From positions 1,230,009-1,294,008 of the forward strand of contig NZ_AYTD01000013.1 in assembly GCF_000503215.1 (NCBI RefSeq): a stretch of DNA of 64,000 nucleotides, given 5' to 3'. This DNA comes from Pseudomonas canadensis (GTDB lineage Bacteria; Pseudomonadota; Gammaproteobacteria; Pseudomonadales; Pseudomonadaceae). The notes under the pieces are model-generated. The model saw only the letters and a program-made list of their open reading frames with translations. It searched no databases and was not told the origin of the DNA. A program made the translations under genes and the position numbers. Below, piece by piece: positions 45,209-55,000 of the stretch (within the stretch, counting starts at the first letter, position 1; each line of letters begins with the position of its first letter).

Positions 45209-46342
45209 TTATTGCGGGTTTTGCGGCGCTTCAACATCTGGCGCAGACTCGGCAGGCTTTTCAACGGGCACATCGGCCGGCGGCGTTGCATCTTCCGCAG
45301 GCTTCACCACTGGCGCCGGGCTGGAGCGATAATCAGCGCGGCGCTTGAGCTGGAACTCCCGCACGGCGGCATTATGCGCATCCAGATCATCAGAGAAAAT
45401 ATGGCTGCCATCACCTCGGGCAACGAAATACAGGCTGCTGCCCGGCACCGGGTTCAGCGCGGCATGAATCGCCTCGCGGCCGACCATTGCGATGGGCGTC
45501 GGCGGCAGGCCGGCGACCATATAGGTGTTGTAGGGGTTGGCTTCCTTGAGGTGGGCGCGGGTCAACTTGCCGTTGTAGCGTTCACCCAGGCCGTAGATCA
45601 CCGTCGGGTCAGTCTGCAATAGCATGCCGACCTTAAGGCGCCGCACAAATACCCCGGCGATCTGCCCACGTTCTTCGGGTACGCCGGTCTCTTTTTCCAC
45701 CAGGGAGGCCATGATCAACGCTTGATAAGGGTCGGTGTACGGCGCATCGGGAGAGCGCTTGCTCCACTCCTGGGCGAGGACATCATCCAGGCGGTTGTAG
45801 GCTTTTTTCAGGAATTCGACGTCGGTCATGCCACGCACAAAGCGATAGGTATCGGGGAAGAACCGCCCTTCGGGAAACACGCCGGGGTGGCCGAGCTTGT
45901 CCATGACTTCGCTGTCACTAAGGCCTGCGAGGGTCTGCACGATCTTTTCATGCTTGGCCAACGCCGAGCGCACCTGACGGAAGTTCCAGCCTTCCACTAG
46001 CGTCAGGCTGTATTGCACCACTTCGCCACGCTGCCACAGGCCGATCAGGCCTTGCGCCGTCATGCCAGGGGTCATGCGGTATTCGCCGCTGTGCAGAGGC
46101 TGGCCGTCAAGGTTGAAGCGCCAGTACAGGCGCAACCAGAAGGCGCCATCCAGCACACCCTCGGCTTCCAGGCGATTGAAGGTGCCGGTGGGGGTCGCCC
46201 CGGCCGGCACATCGAGCAATTGCTCCTGAGTCACGTTCAAGGGCTGCTTCAGGGCCGCGTCGTATTTCCAGGCGCCATAGCCCAACAGCAAAGCCGCCGA
46301 GAACAGACCGATCAGCAGCAGTACAACCAGTTTTCGTATCAA
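45209..46342 (-). CDS. mltG: Endolytic murein transglycosylase MltG
   Basis: 377 residues from TTG 46342. The start is weak but places the protein four bases after the pabC stop (TGAGTTG), and the sequence begins at the membrane helix (RKLVVLLLIGLFSAALLLG). The YceG catalytic region is seen in IMASLVEKETGVPEERGQIAGVF (glutamate) and GLERYNGKLT. A Pro/Glu-rich tail (residues about 345-377) is disordered. It cuts glycan strands at the inner membrane and sets their length. Confidence 0.92.
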   Translation of the reverse strand: MIRKLVVLLLIGLFSAALLLGYGAWKYDAALKQPLNVTQEQLLDVPAGATPTGTFNRLEAEGVLDGAFWLRLYWRFNLDGQPLHSGEYRMTPGMTAQGLIGLWQRGEVVQYSLTLVEGWNFRQVRSALAKHEKIVQTLAGLSDSEVMDKLGHPGVFPEGRFFPDTYRFVRGMTDVEFLKKAYNRLDDVLAQEWSKRSPDAPYTDPYQALIMASLVEKETGVPEERGQIAGVFVRRLKVGMLLQTDPTVIYGLGERYNGKLTRAHLKEANPYNTYMVAGLPPTPIAMVGREAIHAALNPVPGSSLYFVARGDGSHIFSDDLDAHNAAVREFQLKRRADYRSSPAPVVKPAEDATPPADVPVEKPAESAPDVEAPQNPQ

Positions 46343-46343
46343 C

Positions 46344-47159
46344 TCAAATTTCCAATAGCGCGCGAACAATGCCTTGCAGTTTACGGGTGAGCGGCCCAAC
46401 CGGCCAGCTCATCCCAGCACAACCGCGCACCGGCCAAATGCCATAAACGCTGTTGCACACGAAGACTTCGTCGGCCTGCTGCAACTGCTCAAGATCGATG
46501 TGGGCCACGGCCACCGGGAGGCCCAGTCGATCTGCCTGGGCCAGAATCTCGGCACGCATCACGCCGGCAACGCCGCAACGGGTCAGATCAGCGGTTAGTA
46601 ACAAGCCGTTGCGCACGAGGAACAGGTTGCTGAACACGCCCTCGATGACACGCCCGGACACATCCAGCATCAAGCCTTCAGCGTGCTCCGCGTCTTGCCA
46701 CTCGGCACGGGCGATTACCTGTTCGAGGCGATTGAGGTGCTTGAGACCGGCCAGCAACGGCTGCTCGGCCAAGCGGGTCGCACACGCAAATAGACGGATG
46801 CCGTCGACTGCATGGGCGTGAGGATAGGTAGCGGGCGGACTGCCCTGCAAAATACGGCGCACCGGCGCGCCAGGGTTGATGCCATAACCGCGCAGGCTGT
46901 CGCCACGGGTGAGGATCAACTTGAGGACACCGTCGCCGAGGGCGGCGGCATAGGCCAGCACTTCGCTGCGAATCAACCCATGATCCGCAACCAAGGCGAG
47001 GCGCCTGCAACCCTCAGCGAGGCGTTGCAGGTGACGGTCGAGCAGCACCGGCTGCCCGGCTCTGACGGCGATGGTCTCGAACAGCCCATCGCCATACGCC
47101 AGGCCACGATCTTTCAGGGGCACGCTGTCCGCTGGCTGACCGTCGACCCAGCTGTGCAT
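46344..47159 (-). CDS. pabC: Aminodeoxychorismate lyase
   Basis: 271 residues from ATG 47159, overlapping the fabF stop by one base (ATGA). The protein is a fold-type IV PLP enzyme: RGLAYGDGLFETI, ILTRGDSLRGYG, EGVFSNLFLVRNG and a PLP-binding lysine near residue 140 (LKHLNRLEQVI). It converts aminodeoxychorismate to p-aminobenzoate for folate. In this block it lies between fabF and mltG, as in other Pseudomonas. Confidence 0.93.
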   Translation of the reverse strand: MHSWVDGQPADSVPLKDRGLAYGDGLFETIAVRAGQPVLLDRHLQRLAEGCRRLALVADHGLIRSEVLAYAAALGDGVLKLILTRGDSLRGYGINPGAPVRRILQGSPPATYPHAHAVDGIRLFACATRLAEQPLLAGLKHLNRLEQVIARAEWQDAEHAEGLMLDVSGRVIEGVFSNLFLVRNGLLLTADLTRCGVAGVMRAEILAQADRLGLPVAVAHIDLEQLQQADEVFVCNSVYGIWPVRGCAGMSWPVGPLTRKLQGIVRALLEI

Positions 47160-48403
47160 CACTCGGCGAACCGGCGGAACACCAGGGAACCGTTGGTGCC
47201 GCCAAAACCGAACGAGTTGGAGATCACCACGTCGATCGGCATCGGTTGCGCTTCGTGGGGCACGAAGTTCAGGTCGCAGCCTTCGTCCGGCTCATCCAGG
47301 TTGATGGTCGGCGGAGCGACCTGGTCCTTGATGGCCATGACGCTGAAGATCGCTTCGACCGCGCCCGCCGCACCCAGCAAGTGGCCGGTCATGGACTTGG
47401 TGGAGCTGACCGCCAGCTTGTAGGCATGCTCGCCGAACACCGACTTGATGGCTTCGGCTTCCGCCAAGTCGCCAGTCGGAGTCGACGTGCCGTGGGCGTT
47501 GATGTACTGCACCTTGTCCGCATTGACCTTCGCGTCACGCAAGGCGTTGGTGATGCAACGCGCAGCACCGGCACCGTCGGACGGTGGCGAAGTCATGTGG
47601 TAAGCATCGCCGCTCATGCCGAAGCCGATCAGCTCGGCGTAGATGGTGGCGCCACGCGCCTTGGCGTGTTCCAACTCTTCCAGCACCAGGGCACCGGCAC
47701 CGTCTGACAGGACGAAACCGTCACGGCCTTTGTCCCATGGACGGCTGGCGCGGGTCGGCTCGTCGTTGCGGGTCGACAGCGCACGGGACGCGCCGAAGCC
47801 GCCCATGCCGAGACCGCAGGCCGCCATCTCGGCGCCACCAGCGATCATCACGTCGGCTTCGTCATAAGCGATGTTGCGTGCAGCCATGCCGATGCAGTGC
47901 GTGCCGGTGGTGCACGCCGTGGCGATAGCGTAGTTAGGCCCCTGTGCGCCCAAGTGGATCGACAGGAAACCGGAAATCATGTTGATGATTGAGCCCGGAA
48001 CGAAGAACGGTGAAATTCGACGGGGGCCGGAATCGTGCAACGTGCGGCTGGTTTCTTCGATATTGGTCAAACCGCCAATACCCGAACCCATGGCCACGCC
48101 GATGCGATCACGGTTGGCGTCGGTGACTTCCAGGCCAGCGTTACGCACTGCCTGAAAACCGGCTGCCAAGCCGTATTGAATGAACAGGTCGAGTTTGCGG
48201 GATTCTTTGACCGAGAGATATTCCTCGACATTGAAACCCTTTACCGAGCCGCCAAAACGGGTGGAATAGGCAGAAAGGTCCGTGTGTTCGATCAGACCAA
48301 TACCACTGTGGCCAGCCAGAATGCCCTGCCAACTGCTCGGCACATCCGTGCCCAGTGGCGACAACATACCCATACCGGTGACTACGACGCGTCTACGCGA
48401 CAC
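47159..48403 (-). CDS. fabF: 3-oxoacyl-ACP synthase II
   Basis: 414 residues. The condensing-enzyme triad is visible: cysteine in [11 protein letters not shown] (about 166), histidines in [14 protein letters not shown] and [14 protein letters not shown], plus [16 protein letters not shown] lysine. It extends acyl-ACP with malonyl-ACP. It is downstream of acpP; a terminator-like stem (48470-48502) lies in the 128-base gap. Confidence 0.97.
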   Translation of the reverse strand: MSRRRVVVTGMGMLSPLGTDVPSSWQGILAGHSGIGLIEHTDLSAYSTRFGGSVKGFNVEEYLSVKESRKLDLFIQYGLAAGFQAVRNAGLEVTDANRDRIGVAMGSGIGGLTNIEETSRTLHDSGPRRISPFFVPGSIINMISGFLSIHLGAQGPNYAIATACTTGTHCIGMAARNIAYDEADVMIAGGAEMAACGLGMGGFGASRALSTRNDEPTRASRPWDKGRDGFVLSDGAGALVLEELEHAKARGATIYAELIGFGMSGDAYHMTSPPSDGAGAARCITNALRDAKVNADKVQYINAHGTSTPTGDLAEAEAIKSVFGEHAYKLAVSSTKSMTGHLLGAAGAVEAIFSVMAIKDQVAPPTINLDEPDEGCDLNFVPHEAQPMPIDVVISNSFGFGGTNGSLVFRRFAE

Positions 48404-48469
48404 AGCACTCTCCTTTTTCTAATGACGACACTTTTGCTTCAGCGCTTGTTTTTCATCAGGGCTAAAGAA

Positions 48470-48502
48470 AAAACCGCACGCCGTTACAGCAGTGCGGTTT
48501 TT
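48470..48502. terminator. Bidirectional terminator between acpP and fabF
   Basis: AAAACCGCAC / GTGCGGTTTT stem with T-runs at both sides. It would end part of the abundant acpP transcript, as in many acpP loci. Confidence 0.85.
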
Positions 48503-48531
48503 CCCTGACAGCAAGCGACGACTACAAACTA

Positions 48532-48768
48532 TTACGCCTGGTGGCTAGTAACGTAGTCGATAGCAGCTTGAACAGTAGTGATTTTTTCAGCTTCTTCGTC
48601 CGGGATTTCGGTCTCGAATTCCTCTTCCAGAGCCATCACCAGCTCAACGGTGTCAAGGGAATCGGCACCCAGGTCTTCTACGAAGGAAGCAGTGTTGACC
48701 ACTTCTTCTTCTTTAACGCCCAGTTGCTCGGCGACGATTTTCTTGACGCGCTCTTCGATGGTGCTCAT
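48532..48768 (-). CDS. acpP: Acyl carrier protein
   Basis: 78 residues, highly acidic, with the phosphopantetheine serine in [10 protein letters not shown] (S37). It carries acyl chains for fatty acid, lipid A and lipoate synthesis. It has its own promoter upstream (48820-48847) and a terminator before fabF. Confidence 0.98.
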   Translation of the reverse strand: MSTIEERVKKIVAEQLGVKEEEVVNTASFVEDLGADSLDTVELVMALEEEFETEIPDEEAEKITTVQAAIDYVTSHQA

Positions 48769-48819
48769 ACCTTGTTTAACTCCTAATGGACAAATTCAGG
48801 CAGCTGGCCAGTGGGTAAG

Positions 48820-48847
48820 TGTATAGAAAGCCATTTCAGCTTTTCAA
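48820..48847 (-). promoter_or_regulatory. Sigma-70 promoter of acpP
   Basis: On the minus strand TTGAAA (48847-48842), a 16-base spacer, and TATACA (48825-48820). It gives a leader of about 45 nt before the ATG at 48768. Confidence 0.7.
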
Positions 48848-48959
48848 CTGAAAGCTTCACCCTGTACCCGGTCGGCCACCTGCCTATAAATTAAGTTGCA
48901 GCTTTATAACGGATTTTAGACAGCTCGTATGACATTTTTTTGAAGCGATCCGTCACAAT

Positions 48960-49703
48960 TTAACTCATGTACATCCCGCCGTTCACCGGGATTGTAGCCC
49001 CAGTCACGTATGCCGCACCGTCGGATGCCAGGAAAGTGACCACATTCGCGATCTCTTGAGCCTGGCCCAGACGGCCCAGCGGAATCTGCGTCAGCAAGGC
49101 TTCACGCTGTGCTTCCGGCAGTTCGCGGGTCATATCGGTGTCGATGAACCCTGGGGCCACCGAGTTGACCGTAATCGACCGCGAGCCGACTTCACGTGCC
49201 AAGGCACGGCTGAAACCTTCCAGACCGGCTTTGGCGGAGGCGTAGTTTACTTGGCCTGCGTTGCCCATGGCACCCACTACGGAGCCAATATTGATAATTC
49301 GGCCCCAACGCGCCTTGGTCATGCCGCGCAAAACGCCCTTGGACAGGCGAAACAGACTGTTCAAGTTGGTGTCGACCACGTCGTACCACTCGTCGTCTTT
49401 CATGCGCATCATCAGGTTATCGCGGGTGATACCGGCGTTGTTCACCAGAATCGCCGGCGCACCGAATTGCGCGGTGATCTCGGCCAATACGGCAGCCACG
49501 GACTCATCGCTGGTCACGTTCAGCTCAAGGCCAGTGCCTTGCACGCCATTTTCCTTCAGGGTCGCGGCGATACGCTCGGCGCCCGAAGCGGACGTGGCGG
49601 TGCCGATCACAACGGCGCCCTGACGGCCCAGTTCCAGGGCGATCGCCTGGCCAATGCCACGGCTTGCGCCGGTAACCAGTGCAACTTTACCTTGCAGACT
49701 CAT
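48960..49703 (-). CDS. fabG: 3-oxoacyl-ACP reductase
   Basis: 247 residues, a classic SDR: GASRGIGQAIA (NADPH loop), NNAGITRDNLMMRM, the catalytic Ser in GSVVGAMG and YASAKAG. It reduces 3-oxoacyl-ACP with NADPH. The stop is followed by the acpP promoter region. It lies 24 bases after fabD. Confidence 0.97.
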   Translation of the reverse strand: MSLQGKVALVTGASRGIGQAIALELGRQGAVVIGTATSASGAERIAATLKENGVQGTGLELNVTSDESVAAVLAEITAQFGAPAILVNNAGITRDNLMMRMKDDEWYDVVDTNLNSLFRLSKGVLRGMTKARWGRIINIGSVVGAMGNAGQVNYASAKAGLEGFSRALAREVGSRSITVNSVAPGFIDTDMTRELPEAQREALLTQIPLGRLGQAQEIANVVTFLASDGAAYVTGATIPVNGGMYMS

Positions 49704-49727
49704 GCAGGCTTCTCCTTAGTTCGGGGA

Positions 49728-50666
49728 TTAGGCCAGTGCCGCGCGAGCGGCAGCGAAGGCATCCGGGGTATTGAGGTTGGCAGTCGACACGCCGTCGGCG
49801 CAGCGCTTGTTCAGGCCGGCCAGGACTTTGCCCGGACCGCACTCGACCAGCTCGGTGGCGCCGTTGGCCGCCAGGGTCTGGACCGATTCAACCCAGCGTA
49901 CGGGCTTGTAGAGTTGCTCCAGCAGGTCGCGCTTGAGGGTGTCGAGGTCGGCAGCCACGGCTGCGCTGACGTTCTGCACCAACGGGATCTGCGGCGCCTG
50001 CCAGTTGATGGCGGCGATGGACTCGGCAAAGCGCTCGGCCGCCGGGCGCATCAGCTCGCAGTGCGACGGCACGCTCACCGGCAGCGGCAACGCACGCTTG
50101 GCGCCACGGGCCTTGCAGCCTTCGATGGCACGCTCAACGGCCGCCTTGGCACCGGCGATCACCACCTGGCCAGGCGAGTTGAAGTTCACGGCGCTGACCA
50201 CTTCGCCCTGGGCCGCTTCAGCACAAACTTCGATCACCACGGCGTCGTCCAGACCCAGGATCGCGGCCATGCCGCCCTGCCCGGCCGGAACGGCTTCTTG
50301 CATCAGTTGGCCACGGCGCTCGACCAGTTTGACCGCCTCAGCAAGGGTCAGGCTGCCCGCAGCCACCAGGGCGCTGTATTCGCCCAGGCTGTGACCGGCA
50401 ACGAATGCCGGACGCTCGCCGCCTTCCGCCAGCCACAAGCGCCACAGGGCGATCGAAGCGGTCAGGATGGCCGGCTGGGTTTTATCGGTTTGATTGAGTT
50501 GCTCTTCCGGCCCTTGCTGGGTCAGTGCCCACAGGTCGTAACCGAGGGCGTCGGAAGCCTCTTTAAAGGTGTCCAGGATCAGCGGGTACTGCGCGCCCAG
50601 CTCGGCCAACATGCCGAGGGACTGTGAACCCTGCCCTGGAAAGACGAATGCGAGGGATGTAGACAT
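49728..50666 (-). CDS. fabD: Malonyl-CoA:ACP transacylase
   Basis: 312 residues from ATG 50666 (the family N-terminus SLAFVFPGQGSQSLGM begins right after). GHSLGEYSAL holds the acyl-carrying serine (about residue 92), and a conserved histidine follows near residue 200 (PSHCELM). It loads malonyl onto ACP. It is followed by fabG 24 bases later. Confidence 0.96.
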   Translation of the reverse strand: MSTSLAFVFPGQGSQSLGMLAELGAQYPLILDTFKEASDALGYDLWALTQQGPEEQLNQTDKTQPAILTASIALWRLWLAEGGERPAFVAGHSLGEYSALVAAGSLTLAEAVKLVERRGQLMQEAVPAGQGGMAAILGLDDAVVIEVCAEAAQGEVVSAVNFNSPGQVVIAGAKAAVERAIEGCKARGAKRALPLPVSVPSHCELMRPAAERFAESIAAINWQAPQIPLVQNVSAAVAADLDTLKRDLLEQLYKPVRWVESVQTLAANGATELVECGPGKVLAGLNKRCADGVSTANLNTPDAFAAARAALA

Positions 50667-50792
50667 GTAACAAGCCCCTAATGATCTGGTCGTCAAAAAT
50701 GCGCACTCCTACGGTGGGAGCGCACGAAACTGACAGATTGGATGGACAATTGAACTGGCCGGTCACATTTAAGCACTCTCGGGCCGATTCGC

Positions 50793-51803
50793 CTAAGGCA
50801 ACAGGTCCTCAAGACGGCCGTGCAAGCGTTGCGGCAAGTTTTCCTGGATCTCGATCAGGGCCCGCGCAATCGCGCTTTGAAAGCCTTCCACACCCGCCGA
50901 TCCATGGCTTTTCACCACAATGCCCTGCAAGCCCAGGAAACTCGCGCCATTATGCCGCGCCGGGGCCAGGTCGGCCTGCAGGCGGCGCATCAACGGCAGC
51001 GCCAGGGCGCCAACGAGACGGGACGCCAGGTTCCGCCTGAACAAAGCCTCGATACGCGTGGCAATCATGGTAGCCAGGCCTTCGCTGGACTTGAGCAGGA
51101 TATTGCCGACGAACCCGTCGCACACCACTACATCCGCCTCACCGCGATACAAGCCGTCCCCCTCGACAAAGCCGATGTAGTTCAAGCCACGCGCGCCTTG
51201 CAGCAAAGTGGCGGCCAGCTTGACCTGCTGGTTACCCTTGATGTCTTCGGTACCGATATTCAGCAACGCCACCCGCGGGCGGGCCACGCCCAGCGCCTCG
51301 GCGGCCACCGAGCCCATCACCGCAAACTGGAACAGGTGCTCGGCACTGCAATCGACGTTCGCCCCCAGGTCCAGCAGTTGGCAATAGCCTTTCTGCGTTG
51401 GAATTGCCGCCACCATCGCCGGCCGGTCAATGCCGGGCAAGGTCTTGAGTACAAACCGAGACAACGCCATCAACGCCCCGGTATTGCCGGCGCTGACACA
51501 GGCTTGCACCTTGCCATCACGCAGCAGCTCCAGCGCCACCCGCATCGAAGAGTCGGGCTTGCCACGCAGGGCAGAGGCCGGCTTTTCATCCATGGTGATG
51601 GTTTCGCTGGCCGGAGTAATCGTCAGGCGCGCGCGATCCACCGCCGGATGGCTGGCAATCAGTTCTTCAAGTAGGGAGGGTTGACCGACTAGGGTCAGGT
51701 GCAGCGAGGGTGTTGCAGTCAGGCTGGCAATGCAGGCCTGAACAATGCTGCGGGGACCGAAGTCCCCGCCCATTGCGTCTATCGCGATGACTAGAGCAGA
51801 CAA
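50793..51803 (-). CDS. plsX: Phosphate acyltransferase PlsX
   Basis: 336 residues with the PlsX pattern: [66 protein letters not shown] and [17 protein letters not shown]. It makes acyl-phosphate from acyl-ACP for phospholipid synthesis. It lies between rpmF and fabD in the conserved order. Confidence 0.97.
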   Translation of the reverse strand: MSALVIAIDAMGGDFGPRSIVQACIASLTATPSLHLTLVGQPSLLEELIASHPAVDRARLTITPASETITMDEKPASALRGKPDSSMRVALELLRDGKVQACVSAGNTGALMALSRFVLKTLPGIDRPAMVAAIPTQKGYCQLLDLGANVDCSAEHLFQFAVMGSVAAEALGVARPRVALLNIGTEDIKGNQQVKLAATLLQGARGLNYIGFVEGDGLYRGEADVVVCDGFVGNILLKSSEGLATMIATRIEALFRRNLASRLVGALALPLMRRLQADLAPARHNGASFLGLQGIVVKSHGSAGVEGFQSAIARALIEIQENLPQRLHGRLEDLLP

Positions 51804-51807
51804 GTGA

Positions 51808-51990
51808 TTACTCGTCAGCGCCCTTGTCGATCACTTTACGACCACGGTATACGCCTTCTGGCGATACGTGGTGACGCAGGTGAATTTCACCGGTGGTTTT
51901 TTCTACAGACAGAGTGCTCGCCGTCAGGGCATCGTGCGAACGACGCATGTCACGGGCAGAGCGGGATTTTTTGTTCTGCTGAACAGCCAT
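51808..51990 (-). CDS. rpmF: Ribosomal protein bL32
   Basis: 60 residues, basic: [20 protein letters not shown]. The zinc-binding cysteines of some bL32 versions are absent, so this is the zinc-free form. It starts at ATG 51990, 13 bases after the YceD stop, and lies 4 bases before plsX. Confidence 0.97.
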   Translation of the reverse strand: MAVQQNKKSRSARDMRRSHDALTASTLSVEKTTGEIHLRHHVSPEGVYRGRKVIDKGADE

Positions 51991-52003
51991 AATTGATTAA
52001 CTC

Positions 52004-52534
52004 CTAAACGTTTGGGTCACGCTTTAACTGCGCCAATACACTGAACGGGTTGGACCGCGTTACCTCGTCCTCGCTCGGTTCGGGCTCGTCATCGAGACCC
52101 GCCGGCTGCTGGCATTCTTCCGGATGATGAGCAGGCACAATGGGCAAGGCGAGCAGAAGCTCCTCCTCGATCAGTGCATGCAGATCCAAAGGATCTTCGC
52201 CCAGTTCCAGCACGTCATAACCTTTCGGCAACGACTGGGTATTCGCACCCTCCTTCACCACAGCATAACTGCACTCGCTGTGGATCGGCAGGGTGACCAG
52301 CTCAAGACAACGCTGGCAAACCATTTTGACCTCGGTGTCGATAAAGCTGTGGATTACCACAGACTTACGTTCATCTCGTTCAAAAACGAATTTGGCCTGC
52401 ACCGTACCGACAGTGTCGGAAAGCGGGTCGCAGAGTCTCTCCAAATCGGCCAGCAGCAACTCACCTTGAAGGGAAGTGCCACGATCAGCCAATTTGCGCG
52501 GGTCAACGTGAGGTGGAATCGGGTCATTCAACAT
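52004..52534 (-). CDS. yceD: YceD/DUF177-family protein, 23S rRNA-linked
   Basis: 176 residues from ATG 52534. CXXC-type cysteines occur in VCQRCLELVT (near residue 90), and the acidic region (VLELGEDPLDLHALIEEELLLALP) is typical of YceD. It is always upstream of rpmF and is implicated in 23S rRNA accumulation; the molecular role is unknown. It heads the rpmF-plsX-fab block. Confidence 0.92.
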   Translation of the reverse strand: MLNDPIPPHVDPRKLADRGTSLQGELLLADLERLCDPLSDTVGTVQAKFVFERDERKSVVIHSFIDTEVKMVCQRCLELVTLPIHSECSYAVVKEGANTQSLPKGYDVLELGEDPLDLHALIEEELLLALPIVPAHHPEECQQPAGLDDEPEPSEDEVTRSNPFSVLAQLKRDPNV

Positions 52535-52639
52535 AGGCGCAGCATTATAGGGATGCACCCAGCCATGTCAAAGGAAATTCAGCCCTGTGCGTCAGCCGGT
52601 CGCCCCGCTAGAATCCCCGACTACCCTGAGGAGACGCCC

Positions 52640-53218
52640 ATGCTGCCTTTATTACTCGCATCCAGCTCGGTTTATCGCCGGGAATTGCTGAGCCGCCTGC
52701 ACCTGCCGTTCATCTGCAGCTCGCCGGATATCGACGAGAGCCACCGCGAAAATGAATCCGCCATTGAACTGGTCAAGCGCCTGGCCGAACAGAAAGCCCG
52801 TGCACTCGCCGCCAGCCATCCAGGGCATCTGATTATAGGCTCCGACCAGGTCGCGGCACTCGACGGCCGGATCATCGGCAAGCCCCACACCTTCGAGAAC
52901 GCCCGCCAACAATTGCTGGCGGCCAGCGGCAAGCGCGTCAGCTTCCTCACCGGACTGGCACTGCTGAACAGCGAGACGGGGCACTGCCAGGTCGACTGCG
53001 TACCCTTTAGCGTGCACATGCGCGAACTGGATGCTGAACGCATCGAGCGCTATCTGCGGATTGAGCAGCCGTATGACTGCGCAGGTAGCTTCAAGGCAGA
53101 AGGATTGGGTGTGAGCCTGTTCCAGAGCACCGAAGGGCCGGACGCGACCAGCTTAGTGGGCCTACCACTGATACGACTGGTCGACATGCTGCTCGCCGAA
53201 GGTGTGCAAATCCCCTGA
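52640..53218 (+). CDS. Maf-family nucleotide pyrophosphatase (YceF subfamily)
   Basis: 192 residues from ATG 52640 with GAGGAG 6 bases upstream. The Maf signature LASSSVYRRELLSRL at the N-terminus is followed by DESHRENESA, GSDQVAALDG (catalytic aspartate) and IGKPHTFENA. The YceF subgroup hydrolyses m7GTP and so removes modified nucleotides. It is divergent from yceD and convergent with sppA across a REPIN. Confidence 0.93.
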   Translation: MLPLLLASSSVYRRELLSRLHLPFICSSPDIDESHRENESAIELVKRLAEQKARALAASHPGHLIIGSDQVAALDGRIIGKPHTFENARQQLLAASGKRVSFLTGLALLNSETGHCQVDCVPFSVHMRELDAERIERYLRIEQPYDCAGSFKAEGLGVSLFQSTEGPDATSLVGLPLIRLVDMLLAEGVQIP

Positions 53219-53235
53219 GAACACCACAAAACCAC

Positions 53236-53325
53236 TGTAGGAGCTGGCTTGCCAGCGATAACGGTGGATCAGCCACCGCCAATGCCGGCTGACCCATCGC
53301 TATCGCCGGCAAGCCGGCTCCTACA
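53236..53325. repeat. REPIN (GTAGGAGCTGGCTTGCCAGCGA class)
   Basis: Left arm TGTAGGAGCTGGCTTGCCAG; right arm complementary, ending CTCCTACA. It lies between the convergent maf and sppA genes. Confidence 0.92.
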
Positions 53326-53332
53326 GGGTATT

Positions 53333-54316
53333 TCAGCGTAGGGATGGGCCTTGGAAGCCCATATAGAAGGCCAGCTTCTCCGCCACGCTGGCACCGAGCC
53401 GCTTGGAAAAACGATCAAACGGCGATTCCTCAACCGTGAAGTCCACCAGCTCCTTCTCGCCAATCACATCCCGCGCCACCGAACTTGCACTGCCCAGGCC
53501 ATCGATCAGACCCAGCGGCAACGCCTGCTCGCCCGACCACACCAGGCCGGAGAACAACTCCGGATGATCCTTATCCTTCAGACGATCGCCGCGCCCCTGC
53601 TTCACGCTGGCGATGAACTGGCGATGGGTGGTGTCGAGCACGCCCTGCCAGAACTGGGTCTCGTCAGCCTTCTGCGGCTGGAACGGATCAAGGAACGACT
53701 TGTGCTCGCCCGACGTGTAGGTGCGACGCTCCACCCCCAGCTTCTCCATGGCGCCGACAAACCCGTAACCGGCCGCCGTCACACCAATGGACCCCACCAG
53801 GCTAGCCTTATCGGCGTAAATCTGATCAGCAGCACTGGCGATGTAATAAGCACCCGAAGCCCCCAGGTCGGAAATCACCGCATACAGCTTGATATCAGGG
53901 TGCAAGCCACGCAGACGGCGAATTTCGTCATACACATAGCCGGACTGCACCGGACTGCCACCCGGGCTGTTGATGCGCAGGATCACGCCCTTGACCTTGG
54001 GGTCTTCAAACGCAGCACGCAGGCTGCTGACGATGTTGTCGGCACTGGCGGACTCCTTGTCGGCAATCACCCCGCGCACTTCGATCAACGCGGTGTAATT
54101 GGCGCCACGGGTTGCGCTTTTTTCCATGTCCATCAGCGGGCTGAACAAGGCGAGCATGGCGATAAGCCAGACGAACGTCAGCAGCTTGAAGAAGATCCCC
54201 CAACGCCGTGCACGACGCTGCTCCTGAACGCTGGCCAGGAGGGTTTTCTCCAGCAGCTTCCAGCTTTTGTCATCACTGCTTTCAGCCTTTTCGGGCGCTT
54301 TCCACTCGTCACTCAT
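53333..54316 (-). CDS. sppA: S49-family signal peptide peptidase SppA
   Basis: 327 residues. A short charged N-terminus is followed by one membrane helix (about residues 40-63, WGIFFKLLTFVWLIAMLALF). The periplasmic peptidase domain has INSPGGSPVQSGYVYDEI and the catalytic serine in KASLVGSIGVTAAGYG, with a lysine expected near residue 200. It degrades released signal peptides. It lies 21 bases downstream of the HAD gene. Confidence 0.93.
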   Translation of the reverse strand: MSDEWKAPEKAESSDDKSWKLLEKTLLASVQEQRRARRWGIFFKLLTFVWLIAMLALFSPLMDMEKSATRGANYTALIEVRGVIADKESASADNIVSSLRAAFEDPKVKGVILRINSPGGSPVQSGYVYDEIRRLRGLHPDIKLYAVISDLGASGAYYIASAADQIYADKASLVGSIGVTAAGYGFVGAMEKLGVERRTYTSGEHKSFLDPFQPQKADETQFWQGVLDTTHRQFIASVKQGRGDRLKDKDHPELFSGLVWSGEQALPLGLIDGLGSASSVARDVIGEKELVDFTVEESPFDRFSKRLGASVAEKLAFYMGFQGPSLR

Positions 54317-54337
54317 GCCATCAACCCCAGCAAAGAC

Positions 54338-55000
54338 TTATCGGACCCGGCCGAGCCAGGCCTGCAATTCGGAAAAATGATCGATCGTCAGACGCGGCTC
54401 GTATTGCTGCAAGGCCTCGGCAGCCTGGGCGCCATAACTGACCGCCACGCTGTCCATGCCCGCATTGCGCGCCATCATCAAGTCGAAGGAAGCATCACCC
54501 ACCATCAAGGCCTGGCGTGGCGACACGCCGCAATGGGCCAGGATCTGCTCCAGCATCAGAGGGTGAGGCTTGCTGGCAGTTTCATCGGCGGCACGGGTGA
54601 TATCGAAATAATCTTCCCAACCGTGAGCCTTGAGCACACGGTCCAGCCCGCGACGCGCCTTGCCGGTGGCGACGGCCAAGTGATAACCCTCGGCGCGGAA
54701 CGTCTCCAGAGACTGCACCACACCGTCGAACAAGGGCGAAGGCGTGGCCTCCAGGGCGATGTAGTGATCGGCATAGTGATCACGGAAGGTGACCAGCTCG
54801 GCGTCACTGATCTCGGGGTACAAGGTACGAATGGCCTCAGGCAGGCCCAGGCCGATAATGCCCTTGACCGCATGATCGGTGCACAGCGCGTAGCCCGAGC
54901 GGGTCGACGCTGCATGCATCGACTCGACAATCCGGCCAATGGAGTTGGCCAGAGTGCCGTCCCAATCGAAAATCAGCAGTTTGTAATCAAGGTGCGACAC
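54338..55000 (-). CDS. HAD-family phosphatase
   Basis: 220 residues. The nucleophile motif [10 protein letters not shown] (D13), the threonine/lysine motif [11 protein letters not shown] and the acidic motif [15 protein letters not shown] are all clear, so it is a Cof/phosphoglycolate-phosphatase-like HAD with a helical cap. It overlaps the start of rluC by 14 bases, as in other Pseudomonas. The natural substrate is unknown. Confidence 0.92.
   Translation of the reverse strand: MSHLDYKLLIFDWDGTLANSIGRIVESMHAASTRSGYALCTDHAVKGIIGLGLPEAIRTLYPEISDAELVTFRDHYADHYIALEATPSPLFDGVVQSLETFRAEGYHLAVATGKARRGLDRVLKAHGWEDYFDITRAADETASKPHPLMLEQILAHCGVSPRQALMVGDASFDLMMARNAGMDSVAVSYGAQAAEALQQYEPRLTIDHFSELQAWLGRVR

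Noticed and set aside
49056-50627. A 523-codon plus-strand frame over fabG and fabD.
   Set aside because: Antisense shadow; both minus-strand genes carry complete catalytic motifs.
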